From NCBI GenBank assembly GCA_032158295.1, contig CM063248.1:13964657-14028656 (forward strand): 64,000 nt of DNA, read 5' to 3'. This document shows, piece by piece, positions 24,801 to 32,280 of this stretch. The notes below the pieces were generated by a model. That model made no database searches, was not told the origin of the DNA, and saw only the letters and a list, made by a program, of their open reading frames with translations. Source of the DNA: Pycnopodia helianthoides. Taxonomy: Eukaryota; Echinodermata; Asteroidea; Forcipulatida; Asteriidae. Both the position numbers and the translations under genes were made by a program. Within the stretch, counting starts at the first letter, position 1; each line of letters opens with the position of its first letter.

Positions 24801-27800
24801 CACTCACGAACACCTGTGTGTTTGTTGTTTACAAACACTGTACGTCTAGTTATAATTGTTTATTTCATTTATTATTGAAATTTGTATTCTTGCTGGGAAC
24901 CTCTGGAAACAGTGTTTCACTAAAAAGTTTCCCTTTGACTATATGAATAAATGATTAAATATATAACTTACCATTCCCCAGAGTAGAGAGAGGGTCTCAT
25001 AGTCCACCCATTGCATAACTTTTTCCAGGGAAGGTCTTTCATTGAGTGCTGCTAGAACTGCCAGCACAGCAAAAGAACCTAACATGGCTGCTACAGTACG
25101 ATGAACTAACTTTCAGAAAGAACACAGGAACAAATAATCATGATTGAGCTGAAATCACTTAGTATACTATCAACACATTCCCAGACAAATGTTAAATTAA
25201 GTGATCAATACATATAGTGTGGATTTCATAGGAGATAGAATTAGGCCTATTTGGTGATTTAAAGAGAAAGGCAATATAGACCTCAAGTTAAAAGTTGAAA
25301 AATAGTTTTACAATTATAAAAAATCCATTCCAAAATCGTTTTTGTTGGAAAACAAAGCTGAGACAATTAATGTTTGCATAATAAGATGATAGAACATATT
25401 TACTTCAAAACCAATAAGCACATAAACTGCAAGCAGAATAACTCCAGCATATATGACTTCATAATCAGCAGCTTTAGGCAAGAATGTATAACGAACTGTT
25501 ATCACTGTATGATGATCTGTATTTGTTGATACCTTGATGTAAAATGCCTCCTCTCTGTTTATGGAAATAATAGAGACAAGTAAAAAACATCAGCTCAGAT
25601 TAATCCTTTGACATTATGTTTAATTTCCTAAATAAAAGACAGGTTTTCATAATCCGTTCTTTAATTTATTGGACAATTATCTAACAATTAAAAAAGTTTG
25701 AAAGAGAACTCAAAAATCCAAGGAAATAAAAGGAAAACAAATTTCTATCAAATTGTGGTTTATTAGGGCTGTGGGGAGGGAAGAGGGAGAGAATTGCACT
25801 GGTGATTTTAACTGGACTATTTGCAAGAACACTCTTAACATACATGAATGCAACAGACTAACTTGAAATATTTGCAAAAGCCGAGCAAAGTGAATTATTT
25901 GCTGAATAAACTTAATTTGGTATTGTGCGTGTAGTGGTGTGCACATAGTAGCCCTAATGGAGGATCACAAATTGGTACAGTTTTTGTTTTCTACTTACCC
26001 TTGAGAGGGTAAATGAATCTTATTAGTATATTCCACCATCTCACTACTCCTGACAACATCCTTATCGGTAAGTAAAATATAGTTTAACTCCTCTACCACA
26101 TGACCATCTGATGACCTGACAAGAGTAACTGTTGCATTATGGGGGTCCTCAGTATAGGTATCATCAGTAACAAAAGCACCTGCAATACTCAGCCTGATTA
26201 TTGGTGATTTAGCCTCATTATGGTCACTGATGTTAAGGACTTCAATAAAAAGACCTTAGTCAAGGAATAGTAAAAAGAGTTGCTGTTTTCAAAAAGTGAT
26301 GAATGTGCCCCACAGCCCAAATTATGTGTTTTGAGAAAATCACATTTGAAGTTGAACTAGTTTTCAAACAGCTGTTTCGGAGATTGCCATTTTTGTCTCT
26401 TGTATTTTACTACCAAAATAAAGCTGACTTATTCATCCATACAGAGCTGTCAATATTTTTTCCATCTTGCAACTGTTTTCATGAGTTATTAATTCTTAAA
26501 CATAATCCTCACTTTGTGAAAATAATAAGATGGTGAACAGATTTGAATTTTCTTGAAAACACAAAAGTCATACCACGCAGTGCTGTGTATTTCATAAACA
26601 AATATGTGTTAAAGGAACATTACAGAATTGGTAAGAAAAAAACTTGTAAAATATACTTTTGATCACAGATTTACATAAAACTTACACGGTCTAATGATGA
26701 TGATAGTAGAAAACATCCCTTGAAATATTTGTCTGAAATGCCATATTTGATGAGAAATGAATAAACTAATTTTCCGATTGGAGTTTATCGCTCAGTGAGC
26801 GTTTTATTCATTTGTTGAATCTATATGATTTCATGCAAATGTGTAATCGGTTTTCCACTATTTTCTCGTGACCCAGATGGCTGATCGATCTCAAACTTCT
26901 ACAGGTTTGTCAGTTTATGTATATGGTGGATTACATAAAGTGCTTACACTGCCAGCAACTGTTTTGTTAGCAAAAAACAATTCTGTAATGTTCCTTAAAA
27001 GGTCCTAAACTTGGTGAAAATGTTAACAGCAATGAGTACCAAGAGTTTTTTACAAAAATCTATTTGCCAAGTTTTGTGATTTTTTCCTCCTTAGGCCATA
27101 CCTGATGAAACTGTTTCCTAATTTCTGTCTGAAAATAGTCATTGTAAAGGATACTGTGGCTCTCATAACGTGATGTTGCTAAGATTGCTCGGATTTCCTC
27201 CGTTTCTTCTTGTAAGCTGAAGAAAACCTGAAATTCAGAAGTACAAAAATAGGTGAGACTAACCTAATACTTAATACAGCAATGAGAGTCTGGAATTTTT
27301 ATTGAATTTTTTAATTTAAATAAAATGAATTGTTGTGTATCCATTTTTTCTTTTGTTTTTTCATTTTCTTTGCTTTTTTATTTGTTATTACTATCAATGT
27401 TCTGTGTTTCATCCTATCCAGTTATTAGTGGTTTTACTGCTCAGATATGGGCCCAATTTTAACAAATCTATTTTTTTAAAGAGTCAATAAATAAAATAAA
27501 CTATTATTTTGTAGTTAAACCAAAACCATCTAAAACTTATATGCCACAAGACATATTCATACTCATGTTAATTCTTTATTAGTCCAAACAAAAAAGCAAA
27601 TTTCAATATTATAATGCACAAAGAGTCGGTGAGTAAAACACAATTATTCTCTGTCTACATATGTCAGCATATTACTTACTGTTACTACAATCATTAGCAT
27701 ACACAAAAGAGTTATCTTGAGAAAGTTCCATCTCTGCCTGTATGTAAATGTAAAATAATCATGTTGTAAACTTGTAAACAAAACCATCTTGCAAGATTTT

Positions 27801-29183
27801 AACAATATATATTTGGCTGGTGCTTGCATTGCAACCAAAAAATGAATCCACTTTCAGAAACAATTAAATAATGTTGTAAACACACAATAAGCAACAAACT
27901 GTTTGTCTGTCTTTAGAAATCCATTTAGAACATTAAAAAATGAGTGAGTTATGGCTGGCATGCACTGTCACTGGCCTGTGTATGGAGTTCATTTATGGGA
28001 AGCCACTTTTATTTTGCAAAGAAACTTCAGGTGGAATATCTTAAATTCTTTTATCAAAATCTTTTGAAGAGTCACTAATTGAACAACACATGGAGCAGCA
28101 GAGGCCATAGCTAGGCATGTTGCCACTGTTCAGAATTGGGCTCCAAGGACATCTCAAGATGCCAAATCAGTCCGCAAAGTCATTAAAATGTACTTTGAAA
28201 CCAAAATGATGCAGCAGTAATTGAGGCTGTCATTTGCATCCCCTGTTGAGTTACAGGTAAGGTGTGTTAAGCATAACAAGTTCTCATACTCCTAGCAGGT
28301 GCAGAACAGTGATCAATTTGCAAGGTAGGCTTCAAATTCTTTTAGTTTACAAAATAAAGTGTGTTTTTGTTAAGATCTTATAATTTTACCCCAAGACCAA
28401 CCCTAAGGTGTGCCACAAGGTTATTTATGCAACTGCTGCATTTTTATGATGTTTATCATTAGATTCAGTGCATATACCTTGCTTTTTTAGAGGATAGTCG
28501 TACAAACCATGAATCGGATTCACTGCTACCTTGGGAGCTATTAGACAACCTGGTCCATATTCTCCTATACACTGGAAGGTTATTAGATGTTATTCTGTCA
28601 AAGAAAAGTATTGTTTATAAGTTGTTAAGGCAATTTAAGAAGAAAAATCATTTTAAAAATTACCCCAAACGTTTTAAAATGCACCATGGTTACCAGATTT
28701 TAAAATAATATGAATTTAAAATAGGTTTGTTAAGGAAATTTTAAATCACCAACTTTGGAGAAACATGGTTTGTAACCTTAATCCAGTGGATCAATTCGAA
28801 AAAAAATTCCAGGCAAAACTTTACGGCACTTTATAAATATTTTGGGTTACTTCTGGTCTCATGAGCCTACTGGCAAGAATGGTCTTACTTTCCATTGATT
28901 ATTAAGATTGATGCAAGTATTTAAGCATTTCAACCCACCTTTTGTCATCTGTAACAAGATCTGCAGAATATCCAACAGTGAAAGATTTAGCAACAGTTCC
29001 ATTACTATTATTGTCTTCTTGTTCAGCAACTGTCTCATGTTTCTTTTTCAAATTACCCAAAAGCTGTGTAGTTTCATTGAAGTCTGTTGTTAAGATATCA
29101 TTCTCTGGGATTGAAGAGGAATAAATCTCTGGCTTGGTTGTTACTGATTGTCCACAGTCATAAGATTGATATCTTGTGGACAT
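3748..29183 (-). CDS. OCA2: P protein (OCA2) orthologue, 18 coding exons, complete
   Basis: P protein is a multi-pass membrane protein of the ArsB/citrate (ion transporter) superfamily. In vertebrates it sits in the melanosome membrane, supports an anion conductance and raises organelle pH for melanin synthesis. Coding exons in transcript order: 29183-28939, 28594-28478, 27737-27680, 27227-27102, 26254-25999, 25554-25404, 25109-24972, 22854-22673, 21978-21840, 15121-14989, 14285-14141, 8482-8428, 7807-7702, 7038-6911, 6245-6186, 5852-5748, 5066-4879, 3835-3748. Together they give about 806 residues, against 838 in human. Hallmarks are an acidic dileucine signal near the N-terminus, [40 protein letters not shown], the paired DNVTT and DNIPFTTAM hairpin signatures, and [20 protein letters not shown]. 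All junction phases agree except exon 4 to exon 5, which is one base out. The minus-strand gene diverges from NUP98. Role in an invertebrate is inferred from the family. Confidence 0.95.
3893..4280. mobile_element. Miniature inverted-repeat element, about 390 bp
   Basis: The left end reads AAAGCAGAGTGTACTTTTGG and the right end near 4255-4280 reads as its imperfect inverse complement (CCAAAAGTATACCCTGCCTTT). The 3' half contains GATGACCATTTGAGCCC and TTTCACAGGTTTG, shared with the elements at 44195-44534 and 48880-49198, so it belongs to a related family. It lies in the last OCA2 intron (exon 17 to exon 18). Confidence 0.65.
4879..5066 (-). CDS. OCA2: OCA2 exon 17
   Basis: 188 bases between TTCAG|ATTCC and ATGAA|GTAAGT. 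It encodes [40 protein letters not shown] and [19 protein letters not shown]. This is the most conserved part of the family. Confidence 0.97.
5748..5852 (-). CDS. OCA2: OCA2 exon 16 (second DNIPFT signature)
   Basis: 105 bases between CCAG|GCAGT and ATG|GTGAGT. It encodes [20 protein letters not shown] then [21 protein letters not shown] is the second repeat signature, paired with DNVTT in exon 8. Confidence 0.95.
6186..6245 (-). CDS. OCA2: OCA2 exon 15 (20 codons)
   Basis: 60 bases between TTTCAG|GGTTTG and AAG|GTAAAC. It encodes [20 protein letters not shown], corresponding to human [20 protein letters not shown]. Confidence 0.93.
6911..7038 (-). CDS. OCA2: OCA2 exon 14
   Basis: 128 bases between TTTCAG|GGTGG and GAG|GTAAGG. 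It encodes a membrane span then [20 protein letters not shown] and [10 protein letters not shown], a near match to human [20 protein letters not shown]. Confidence 0.96.
7702..7807 (-). CDS. OCA2: OCA2 exon 13
   Basis: 106 bases between CTGCAG|TATCG and TTAG|GTGAGT. It encodes [20 protein letters not shown], a membrane span, and SVDSIHLNL, matching human [20 protein letters not shown]. Confidence 0.95.
8428..8482 (-). CDS. OCA2: OCA2 exon 12 (small exon)
   Basis: 55 bases between GTCAAG|TGTG and AAAAAG|GTTTGT. It encodes [18 protein letters not shown], aligning with human NWETNIQELQKK. It is easy to miss because it is short; both phases fit the neighbouring exons. Confidence 0.85.
9165..9400. 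repeat. Degenerate two-copy repeat in OCA2 intron 11
   Basis: Two related blocks, about 9165-9235 and 9305-9375, share GTTGAAACACC…ATTCT…CAGTCACC and AATCCACTGGTGA. Spacing is about 140 bases. No coding content. Origin unknown. Confidence 0.5.
9935..10405. repeat. Degenerate tandem repeat of about 60 bp
   Basis: Blocks containing GTGTGCAAAACGTGATT, a run like AGAACnnnnCAATAATGTG and ATTATTAGGTG recur about seven times with much divergence. The array is old and in OCA2 intron 11. No reading frame is preserved. Confidence 0.6.
10620..10810 (+). repeat. tRNA-derived SINE (Ser/Leu-type head), copy 1
   Basis: GTTGTGGCCGAGGGGTCTGG resembles the A box of a Ser or Leu tRNA, and GGTTTCGAGTCCCGG resembles the B box. 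A shared body follows, with CTTGACACTTGTGT, then AGGATGTAAAGCTGTTGGCC. The same body occurs at 42884-43125. It is a retroposed SINE in an OCA2 intron, not a functional tRNA. Confidence 0.7.
11275..11656. mobile_element. TTAA-flanked miniature element, family B copy 1
   Basis: About 380 bp with terminal inverted repeats AAAGGAACATTACAGAATT…AATTCTGTAATGTTCCTTT. The right flank is TTAA; the left has GTAA. TTAA target duplication is typical of piggyBac-type transposition. Two further copies lie at 26609-26998 and 31217-31620. Non-coding, in OCA2 intron 11. Confidence 0.85.
13344..13667. mobile_element. CAGGG-ended (hAT-like) miniature element with 6-bp target duplication
   Basis: The left end is CAGGGTTCTGCC and the right end GGCAGAACCCTG, giving 12-bp terminal inverted repeats. 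Both sides are flanked by TATTAG. The CAGGG…CCCTG ends suggest the hAT superfamily; most hAT elements make 8-bp duplications, but families with shorter ones exist. Non-coding, 324 bp, in OCA2 intron 11 near exon 11. Confidence 0.75.
14141..14285 (-). CDS. OCA2: OCA2 exon 11 (cytosolic loop)
   Basis: 145 bases between TTGCAG|AGC and GG|GTAAGT. It encodes [20 protein letters not shown] and a Gln/Glu/Leu-rich stretch with coiled-coil character. It matches the human loop [20 protein letters not shown]. Confidence 0.93.
14640..14800. repeat. Two head-to-head tRNA-derived SINEs
   Basis: On the minus strand from about 14731 down lies a tRNA-like head with A box TAGCTCAGTTAGTAGAG and B box GGTTCAAATCC, then a tail with TTTTTCTTCGTTCAATCCC. 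On the plus strand from about 14722 lies a second copy, truncated at its A box, with GGTTCAAATCC at about 14751 and tail TTTTTCTTTGTTCAACCC. A third, weaker copy is at 51030-51140. They sit in the OCA2 intron between exons 10 and 11. Confidence 0.75.
14989..15121 (-). CDS. OCA2: OCA2 exon 10
   Basis: 133 bases from CACAG|GGTATCG to AGAG|GTTTGC. It encodes [20 protein letters not shown], a transmembrane helix, then a polar stretch ending PPELR. It aligns with human [20 protein letters not shown]. Confidence 0.93.
15998..16110. repeat. Three 33-bp tandem units closing in a perfect-type hairpin
   Basis: GTGGCCGGATGATAAAGGAC… repeats at 15998, 16031 and 16064 (33-bp steps). The third unit runs straight into its own inverse (CTTGGTCCTTTATCACCCGG), forming a strong hairpin of over 20 bp. 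The preceding AAACCTTGCAGGGT recurs inverted near 60831, so this belongs to a dispersed family. Non-coding, OCA2 intron 9. Confidence 0.85.
16580..17300 (+). repeat. 5' LTR (721 bp)
   Basis: Starts TGTAAGGGATGTGTATAAAC and ends CCCACATCTCACA. I found no difference from the 3' copy when reading both. A candidate polyadenylation signal AATAAA lies near 17177. The left target flank is CTAG. Confidence 0.95.
17302..17320 (+). promoter_or_regulatory. Primer binding site, tRNA-Ser type
   Basis: One base after the 5' LTR lies TGGCGTAGTCGGCAGGATT. It is complementary over 19 bases to the 3' end of the common animal serine tRNA (…AATCCTGCCGACTACG plus CCA). It would prime minus-strand DNA synthesis. 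The tRNA end is from established knowledge; the match is read directly. Confidence 0.85.
17971..19302 (+). CDS. Gag-like capsid/nucleocapsid protein with one CCHC zinc knuckle
   Basis: A 443-residue open frame, complete from ATG to stop. A capsid-like middle region (about residues 105-280, containing [16 protein letters not shown] and a Lys/Arg-rich helix-forming stretch) precedes a proline-rich linker. The zinc knuckle has Cys362, Cys365, His370 and Cys375 (C-x2-C-x4-H-x4-C) and would bind genomic RNA. After it come three 11-residue tandem repeats of the type [11 protein letters not shown], encoded by 33-bp DNA repeats at about 19186-19284. The frame overlaps the integrase frame, near where the missing pol part should have been. 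No protease motif is present. Confidence 0.88.
   Translation: MSKYIKVVSNEGTHCFPLREEDGPLVLSVLQTRHPDGQGLWFIEDDCKVVVPALDAIINPPPDGWGNRTYKVLVPDGHKGGRVDIQDKLLDLLSKPKTQLVMAPERKISTFDGKPGEVNEFISSVKDAFQRYAIPEGHRTSFLKDYLRGMPKTEVKALIDEGRTVKEVLAFLKDSYGDKLAVGELQRLFLERKQRQGEGCRDFAVDLEKRFLRLTRRDAKLYSSPNTALVEQLIEGLNDTYMRNTCRDLYERGSVSSFRDLREYIIKREGQEEARSKAVGTGPALQAAMQVGKEPLSNTELLGAFKDLADRMVKAVQEAVVPPAYPASSPPPSVGLTHPPQSHTPDNYSSPRFSQIGRRGPCYSCGYTGHFARECPYREANNGRYQPRGRGFLSEATGPSYRQRQERNIPNYPPRQERSIPNYPPRQERDTPNYPPREETQSS
19301..20809 (+). CDS. Integrase (HHCC, DD35E core, GPY/F-type C-terminus), N-terminally truncated pol
   Basis: The open frame extends back to an ATG at 19064, but that part overlaps the gag zinc knuckle and is probably not native. 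Numbering from it, the zinc-binding module has His136, His141 and Cys171/Cys174. The catalytic triad is Asp203 (in MDFT), Asp262 (in HSDCGRNF) and Glu298 (in CERFNRTL), with exactly 35 residues between the last two. A C-terminal chromatin-side module contains [18 protein letters not shown], of the GPY/F type. A Ser-rich tail ends SRFDS. All catalytic residues are intact. Integrase inserts the DNA copy into the genome. Protease, reverse transcriptase and RNase H, which normally precede it, are missing, so this is the stump of a polyprotein. Confidence 0.9.
   Translation, partial: ERPTLNKDTLAMLRNWGRLSIRDGLLYRKVVSPQSQQEIFQLVIPVTMQEEIMEKFHDNAGHFGPKRTWRIIWNQFYWHNMEDFVKDWCTKCKRCAVSKPPVHQTRPPFSALKASAPMETLAMDFTVLESSKDGLENVLVVTDVFTKYAWAIPTKDQRAITVAKCLVKHIFLPYGCPLRLHSDCGRNFESQLIRELCDMYGVRKSRTTPYHPAGNGQCERFNRTLHNMLASLPESKKKRWTDYLSPLVFAYNNTQHSTTGIDPFFLMFGRNGRFPQSLDIGGEAPTGRAMNPQSYVIQHQKTLKVARKVALRKSELATAGRQARQAQKVFEKPLGIGHYVLIRRHAKQGRCKLQDHWEEEPFMVTKQPYENQPVYVVRNRLGVEKVVHRSNMKHCPWLQDDQPEKSSSDTSTGDESESSSVPRAYMLREHPPLATDASHKEPECSPPHGVIIEVKENRKSSETSDSPMGYEQSPSKSHSTSPSMRRYPVRSTRGKPPSRFDS
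20988..21001 (+). promoter_or_regulatory. Polypurine tract
   Basis: AGGCGGGGAAGAGT directly precedes the 3' LTR. Its position and composition fit the primer for plus-strand synthesis. Confidence 0.75.
21002..21722 (+). repeat. 3' LTR (721 bp)
   Basis: Same length and, as far as I can read, the same sequence as the 5' LTR. Followed by CTAG, the target duplication. It ends about 118 bases before the donor of OCA2 exon 9. Confidence 0.95.
21840..21978 (-). CDS. OCA2: OCA2 exon 9
   Basis: 139 bases between TGTAG|ATTATG and GCT|GTAAGT. It encodes [20 protein letters not shown] and [20 protein letters not shown], the conserved GGxAT-IGDPPN segment. The LTR retrotransposon at 16580-21722 lies in the following intron, with its 3' LTR only about 118 bases from this exon's donor. 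Confidence 0.95.
22038..22157. mobile_element. CAGGG-ended foldback element, 120 bp
   Basis: CAGGGCCCAATTTCATGGCT at the left matches the inverse of the right end (CATGATATTAAACCCTG) with a few changes; both arms extend through GGCTCTGCT. No clear target duplication. Non-coding, OCA2 intron 8. Confidence 0.7.
22523..22628. mobile_element. Short foldback element, 106 bp, copy 1
   Basis: GGCTGTATTCAAATTGGCAG at the left and its imperfect inverse CTACCAATTTGGACACAACC at the right enclose GTTGCTAAGGATGTTGCTAA. A partial copy sits at 56889-56952 right after a NUP98 exon. Confidence 0.75.
22673..22854 (-). CDS. OCA2: OCA2 exon 8 (first DNVTT signature)
   Basis: 182 bases from AACAG|ATGACG to CAG|GTACATC. 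It encodes [20 protein letters not shown], a membrane span, and [18 protein letters not shown]. The DNV-TT segment is the first of two internally repeated signatures that form the re-entrant hairpins of this transporter superfamily. Confidence 0.95.
23510..24620. repeat. Degenerate long-unit repeat with paired TGACGTCA palindromes
   Basis: Three blocks carry the double palindrome TGACGTCATCGATGACGTCA or close variants (23689-23710, 24149-24170, 24446-24466), each followed by TAACA. Alternating with them, GTGACCCCATGTGACCTTTA-type segments with CTTCCGGTC…CCGGAAGT recur near 23838, 23990, 24291 and 24586. The unit is irregular, roughly 300-450 bp. No reading frame survives. It lies in OCA2 intron 7. 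TGACGTCA is the consensus CREB/ATF site, but here it may simply be transposon sequence. Confidence 0.75.
24972..25109 (-). CDS. OCA2: OCA2 exon 7
   Basis: 138 bases, 46 codons: [20 protein letters not shown] then [20 protein letters not shown]. This is one of the best conserved parts of P protein. It lies between GAAAG|TTAG and ATG|GTAAGTT. Confidence 0.95.
25404..25554 (-). CDS. OCA2: OCA2 exon 6 (loop end and membrane span)
   Basis: 151 bases between AAACAG|AGAGG and GAA|GTAAAT. It encodes [20 protein letters not shown], then a hydrophobic span [18 protein letters not shown], matching human ATAILAGVYALIIFE. Confidence 0.92.
25999..26254 (-). CDS. OCA2: OCA2 exon 5 (lumenal loop)
   Basis: Open frame [19 protein letters not shown]…IHLPSQG, ending at AGG|GTAAGT. 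It aligns with the human lumenal loop around [20 protein letters not shown]. N-glycosylation sites are visible at NIS and NAT. The acceptor is either before 26254 (CTAAG|GTC) or before 26239 (GAAG|TCC); both need one base from the previous exon, and exon 4 as read supplies none. Confidence 0.8.
26609..26998. mobile_element. TTAA-flanked miniature element, family B copy 2
   Basis: Perfect TTAA on both sides, ends AAAGGAACATTACAGAATTG and its inverse. 390 bp, non-coding, in the OCA2 intron between exons 4 and 5, where the splice phase mismatch occurs. Confidence 0.9.
27102..27227 (-). CDS. OCA2: OCA2 exon 4 (start of first lumenal loop)
   Basis: 126 bases between TTTCAG|GTTTTC and CATCAG|GTATGG. 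The only open frame reads [11 protein letters not shown]…RKQFHQ. It encodes the beginning of the large lumenal loop, which is poorly conserved. It ends in phase 0, whereas exon 5 needs one preceding base, so an undetected small exon, an alternative site or a sequence error lies between them. Confidence 0.7.
27680..27737 (-). CDS. OCA2: OCA2 exon 3 (first membrane span)
   Basis: 58 bases between ACAG|GCAGAG and ACA|GTAAGT. It encodes [19 protein letters not shown], the first transmembrane helix, equivalent to the human QWLKVMGLFAFVVL region. Confidence 0.85.
28478..28594 (-). CDS. OCA2: OCA2 exon 2
   Basis: 117 bases between CAG|AATAAC and AAG|GTATATG. It encodes a basic, serine-rich cytosolic stretch ending [11 protein letters not shown], which aligns with the human segment RLRLSKLRR before the first membrane span. 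Phases agree with exons 1 and 3. Confidence 0.85.
28939..29183 (-). CDS. OCA2: OCA2 exon 1 (start codon, cytosolic N-terminus)
   Basis: The ATG at 29183-29181 begins 81 codons plus two bases. ETTQLL near residue 40 matches the acidic dileucine (E/D-x-x-x-L-L) sorting signal known in human OCA2 (ENTPLL), which directs it to melanosomes. The remainder is polar. The exon ends at AAAAG|GTGGG. I chose this start because it is the first in-frame ATG and the dileucine spacing fits the family. A 5' non-coding exon further up cannot be excluded. Confidence 0.85.
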
Positions 29184-31216
29184 GATGCAGTCAATTCACT
29201 TTAGATGACACAAAGATTGTTTCAATCTTTTTTCTGAAGGAAATCAATGTTACTGGGTGAAAAGTGTTTTTAAAATGGCAGCTATATGAGAGCTGTAACA
29301 GAAATATGTTTTTAATTATGAAGTAAATGAAAGAGTATAGGCCTTTAAGTATAAAAGCAGGCACATTTCAATAATCATCAAATTAAATTTCTCAACTTAT
29401 GAAGGAACATATGTGAATTGCAACACTTGGGCTTCCGATATCTCTAAATTATTCTTAACCCTGACAGATTCACACTCAAGTATGTTTTTCCAAATCCATT
29501 CCGCCTGGTAGTGTTTAATGTATGTACCCACCTTTTGTGGACAAAGTTTGCTAATAAAGACTCCCATATCACAAGTAGAACTGCTTTTATTTCAATTTGT
29601 TTTCTTCTTTTAGTTTTACAATACATTAATCCAACCTTTTCAGAGGCATAAAGCTTTCACTCAACTATGTCTTTTACTTCTTCTGATTTTTAATAGAAGG
29701 CGTGTAACATTTTTTTAGACTAACAGGATATTTACCAATTAATTATACCAATGTATCAATTCTCACATAGAAAACACTCAGCTTAGCTCCTAGAGTTGTT
29801 GACAAAGTAATGCATTTCTCATCCTGCAGTTCACCAACGGCTTAGGAGACAGAAATGGAGATTCAAGGTGTTCACAAGATGGTACATGTATTCGAATGGC
29901 TTCACTGGCAGATTGTGCAGACTAATAACTTACACCCTATTATTATCACAGTGCAACAAGTCACATCACCTATCATAATAAGATCAGTACACAACGGTAA
30001 GCTCATTATCTACATGTACCTTAAAAAGCTGTGATTTGTTTTACAAGTGCACAACAGTAGCCCTACATCACTCAAGGACTTTGAACTGTGTGTAAATTCC
30101 ATGATTTATGTCAAGTGTGTATTTACTTTACAACAATCATAAAATTTAAGGGATATTGGCCATTCTCTCCCTGAATCAAGATGTATTTAAAAAAAAATTC
30201 AGACAGTTACAGTTTCATTGCACGCTCCCATTTTGAATGAAAATGTTTCCCTTCCCTTATAATGAACAAATGAGGAAACACGTTTTACCTTTTTGTTCTG
30301 TAAAATGAAAGATTTATGATAATTGGTAAAGTTAAATCTGTAGAAGACTAATGAAGTATGTTTCAGAATACAGTTTGCCCCTTTGATTTATAAAAATTAT
30401 GACCCCCCCCCCCCAAAGTTTAAAAAAATTCCCTAGGTAAGCAAGCATTCCTCCCCAACCATATTATGACTGAAACAAGGCCTGTACAGAGAAAAACAGG
30501 TGGTAAATATGTTGTTAAATTATTATTATTATTTTATTTGGCATTAAAATCAAGCATACAGAGAAAATACACAACATTGATACTGATTAAAAGCCAAGGA
30601 TAACCCAAAAAGCTGATTAAAATCAGCATATTTCCATCGGGGTCCTTAAAAAACACACAATAAAGCAAGTTTAAGTCATCTTTGATGAAAAACAGTCATT
30701 GTACTATTGATAAAATAACCATGGGTTATGAATACTCACTTCCAACAAGGCATAGGCCTAATAGTAATATTGTCAAGTTGGAAAAACTCATATTGTCTTT
30801 TGTCCTGATGGGAGGCAATAATTTTCTTAATAATTTTGTCTACAGGAGTTTAGACGAAAATACATTTTCAGCAAATTTGACAATAATGGCAGTTTCCTCT
30901 GATATTTACAAATTCTGAAAAAAGTGCAACATTGTAGGCCTAGGCCTACGGTGATATTTTATGCACCAAACTCAGTACTCTGTAGGCCTACTGAGCTTAA
31001 AAAACTGTGCTTTAATAAAATACACTGACATCGGTGTAAGGGCAAAAACCAAATAAAAATCTTATCCCCGATGCAAAATTAATATTTATTAAATATATTA
31101 AATGTGTTTACTAATAATTAGTGTAGTAGTACATTTAGAAAAGGTATAACTTAAATAAGCAAAAAATCTATTTCAGAGCGGAACATTTAGTCTACACAAT
31201 TTCGGTCAAGATAAAA
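29184..31216. other. Intergenic DNA upstream of OCA2
   Basis: Presumed promoter and 5' leader of OCA2 on the minus strand. I see no convincing TATA box or first non-coding exon. A run of ten C bases lies at about 30402-30413. The stretch 30510-30665 (TTATTATTATTTTATTTGGC…) looks like the tail of a dispersed repeat, with a weaker relative near 36725-36830. Confidence 0.4.
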
Positions 31217-31620
31217 TTGAAAGGAACATTACGGAATTGGTAAGAAAAAAACTTGTAAAATATACTTTTTGATCACAGATTTACATAAAACTTACACGGT
31301 CTAATGATGATGATAGTAGAAAACATCCCTTGAAATACTTCCGTCTGAAATGCCATATTTTATGAGAAATGAATAAACTAATTTTCCGATTGGAGTTTAT
31401 CGCTCAGTCAGTCAGTGTGCGTTTTATTCATTTTTTGAATCTAGTATATGATTTCATGCAAATGTTATCGGTTTTTCACTATTTTCTCGTGACCCAGATG
31501 GCTGATCGATCTCAAACTTCTACATGTTTGTCAGTTTTTGTATTTGGTGGATTACATGAAGTGCTTCCACTGCCAGCAACTGTTTTGTTAGCAAAAACCA
31601 ATTCTGTAATGTTCCTTTAA
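31217..31620. mobile_element. TTAA-flanked miniature element, family B copy 3
   Basis: Ends AAAGGAACATTACGGAATTG and its inverse. The right flank is TTAA, the left TTGA. Contains a short GTCAGTCAGT duplication absent from the other copies. Upstream of OCA2. Confidence 0.88.
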
Positions 31621-32280
31621 GCAATTCTGTCACTTTGGTTCTCAATGGTCAGACCATGAGGTAGACAATTCTGTGTCTAACCATGGTCCAACCACCTGTA
31701 CTGAGTACCCACATTACGGAGTGCCTGAGTGACAGGAGTGCAAACAAGTCAACAAAACAACCCCACAAAATTCAATGCTGCAGTGATACTGAATATTTAC
31801 AAATTTTGTAAATGGTGCTATCTTGTGAACGTGTAGTGAACGTATGATCTTGTGCTCTCGTATTTTTATAAAATTTTCATAAAATTCTCTGATCATCTCT
31901 TGTTCTCGACGAACATTGTTTGGGTCATATGATAGATTAACCATTAGAGAACCTACTGGATTCGTGTGGCATCTTCAGCTTCATTCTCAAATCGATTTCT
32001 TTTTAGAAAATCTAGGCTCACTTATTTGCAGCTTCTCACCGGAAGGAACAGTGTTGATAGAGGGCGCTACTGCACTGTCTTGATTACCAGATCTAAGATG
32101 GTGGCTCCGGCTGGGAACAAGGAACTCATTTGACTTTTGAGTAGTCTATAAAAAAGAAAAAAATGAATACAAAAAAAAATTCTTGTCACATGAAAACCCT
32201 GGATTTACTGTGCAGCGTAGTCTATTCTCTCTTGGCTGAAGTTTAGGAGGATTCAAGGTAGGAACGTTTCATTTTTAACC

